A DNA stretch of 64,000 nucleotides from JBIQJD01 sp044507695 (GTDB lineage Bacteria; Bacteroidota; Ignavibacteria; Ignavibacteriales; Ignavibacteriaceae), in contig JBIQJD010000009.1 in assembly GCA_044507695.1 (NCBI GenBank), positions 1 through 64,000 on the forward strand, in the 5' to 3' direction. Within the stretch, counting starts at the first letter, position 1. Each line of letters opens with the position of its first letter. The notes under the pieces were generated by a model. That model ran no database searches and was not told where the DNA came from. It saw only the letters and a program-made list of their open reading frames with translations. The position numbers were made by a program, and so were the translations under genes. Shown here piece by piece: positions 62,770-64,000 of the stretch.

Positions 62770-64000
62770 TCATACCCATCCCACATTTGTATTCCCTAAA
62801 AAAGCAACTCCACCACTATTTTGCAAAATTGTAAAAATATCTCCAAAGCATCTATTACCTCCGGATTCATCCAATTGAAGAAGGTCGCATGAAATCGCGT
62901 AAGCTATAACAGACTTATTACTATTGGAGATATTATCTAACCCATTTCCTGTTTCAGGTTGGTAACCACCATCTGAATCATAGCGAAAAATTCCAAAATG
63001 ATAATTATCATTTGCTGTCCCACCATGAGTTCCAGTTGCTCTCACTAAAATATCATACCACTCACCATGATTATACATGTTATAGAAATGGTAACCGTTA
63101 TTTAATTCAGATATAATTGAAGCTCCTGTTGGAGAGGAGGGAGTAAGATCAGAACCACTGGGTGATTCTCCAATAATATTGTGAGTGAGGTTTGAAAACG
63201 TAGTCGAACTATTTTTTACACTTGTTGCTTCGCCGCCATTTTGCATTTCATCTGATTGGCTCCATAAAATTTTATTAATACTATTAAAGCTGCCAGCAAA
63301 AGGATTTTGTTCATACTCAATCAACTTTTCCGTCCAATTTAAAATCTCCTGCTGTGACTGGAACAGTATTCTTCCAACATAAATTTCAGGACTATAATCT
63401 GGATCATCATCATCTATTTCCCCATATCTTGTGATTCCATCTCCATCGGCACCATCAACATTCCAATCACCATTAAAATCACAGAAATACAAATCAGCAG
63501 GAATTCTATACAAATTATAGGAAGTAACCCACTGAGAGCCATCCCAATGAACCCAATCCCATGTATTATTTGTTCCACAGCCATACCTAAAGGGGACTGA
63601 ATTTTTATCTCCTGCAAATAATGCATAAGACAAGCCATTACTATAATACAGATCATGTAAGTATTGCCGTACACTGCCTGCCGCATCAGATATACCAGAA
63701 ATCTGATCACCATTTGGATAATCAGATAAAATATCACTTATATTTCTAACAAGTACACTTAATCCTTTCCTTGTCTTCCAGTTTACAAATTTTTCAAATG
63801 CTGAGCTAAGACTGCTCGTTGTTATTATCACATAATCATAATGCGGATCAGTAAGTACCGAGCTCGTCTTTCCAAGTTGAATGGCTTTTACCTGGTACTT
63901 TCCCACATCTTCAGGATTGTCAACCATACTCAAAAGCATTTCATCAATTTCATTTTGTCTTTCAATACTTCTATTTTTAACTTTTTGTAGATCCTTCCCT
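62770..64000 (-). CDS. Gingipain-like C25 cysteine protease, partial, ends at an in-frame TGA
   Basis: The frame is open to the right window edge, so the N-terminus (signal peptide, propeptide) is outside. The visible part has the C25 fold: HYDYVIITTSSLSSAFEKFVNWKTRKGLSVLV, SYALFAGDKNSVPFRYG, and SPEIYVGRILFQSQQEILNWTEKLIEYE. The catalytic His is in MYNHGEWYD and the Cys in AYAISCDLLQ. After GNTNVGWV comes TGA, and the same frame continues with YSKELHKKFVNRLY, so a single codon (perhaps CGA to TGA) interrupts the gene. The full protein would be a T9SS-exported protease. Confidence 0.8.
   Translation of the reverse strand, partial: GKDLQKVKNRSIERQNEIDEMLLSMVDNPEDVGKYQVKAIQLGKTSSVLTDPHYDYVIITTSSLSSAFEKFVNWKTRKGLSVLVRNISDILSDYPNGDQISGISDAAGSVRQYLHDLYYSNGLSYALFAGDKNSVPFRYGCGTNNTWDWVHWDGSQWVTSYNLYRIPADLYFCDFNGDWNVDGADGDGITRYGEIDDDDPDYSPEIYVGRILFQSQQEILNWTEKLIEYEQNPFAGSFNSINKILWSQSDEMQNGGEATSVKNSSTTFSNLTHNIIGESPSGSDLTPSSPTGASIISELNNGYHFYNMYNHGEWYDILVRATGTHGGTANDNYHFGIFRYDSDGGYQPETGNGLDNISNSNKSVIAYAISCDLLQLDESGGNRCFGDIFTILQNSGGVAFLGNTNVGWV

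Noticed and set aside
62770..62772. Selenocysteine at the TGA in the C25 protease gene
   Set aside because: The codon is not at the catalytic cysteine, and the surrounding sequence suggests an ordinary residue; a nonsense mutation (for example from CGA) or error is simpler.

Overview
The window is AT-rich bacterial chromosome that looks like the Ignavibacteria / Bacteroidota-Chlorobiota side of the tree. The main reasons are several secreted proteins ending in a type IX secretion (T9SS) C-terminal sorting domain with the YPNPFNP signature, a zinc-independent type B ribosomal protein L31, and frequent weak or absent Shine-Dalgarno sites. This placement is an inference from protein flavour, not from a marker tree. 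No rRNA or tRNA gene was seen.

Layout. 1-820: the distal end of a type I-C-like CRISPR array (13 repeats, the first cut by the window edge, no cas genes in view). 848-1669: four copies of a REP/BIME-like unit, each made of four small hairpins, arranged as a tandemly duplicated dimer directly against the array. 2070-2684: an unrecognised gene. 2807-8358 (-): a complete RND multidrug efflux operon (adaptor, pump, TolC-like channel), with related short palindromes on both sides of the channel gene. 8502-12747 (-): L31, an ECF sigma factor with a probable membrane anti-sigma partner, holA, and an NSS sodium symporter with an overlooked 40-residue MetS-type small subunit. 12887-21071 (-): a tightly packed envelope/division run (gcvT, comB, ftsK, lolA-like, flippase-like, outer-membrane barrel, uppP, cyclophilin) ending in a terminator. 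21110-32133 (-): RNase G and the classical translation/RNA operon rimP-nusA-infB-rbfA-truB-ribF-rpsO-pnp, with a terminator-like hairpin directly in front of rimP.

32771-46368: an accessory and surface region. It holds a large IgGFc-binding/CHRD/T9SS protein, lipoproteins, dodecin, a CoA-binding protein, an exonuclease/endonuclease/phosphatase-family enzyme, beta-carbonic anhydrase, and a phospholipase C-like T9SS protein whose reading frame is broken twice. 46925-54190 (-): a heme operon, hemX-hemA-hemC-[tetR::hemD]-hemE-hemN. Its uroporphyrinogen-III synthase is fused behind a full-length TetR-type regulator, and its hemE gene is flanked by inverted TATACC-type repeats. 54379-57388 (+): a string of small stand-alone genes (RibD-like reductase, metallothionein-like protein, DUF1801, SRPBCC, DUF1697, YdeI). 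57559-60401 (-): an SPFH protein, a ferritin-like protein and thymidine/pyrimidine phosphorylase. 60567-64000 (-): a gingipain-like C25 protease with beta-helix, TPR and T9SS modules, interrupted by an in-frame TGA and a one-base frameshift, with its 5' end beyond the window.

The most unusual points are the TetR-HemD fusion inside the heme operon and the concentration of frame disruptions in T9SS cargo genes while all the housekeeping genes are intact.
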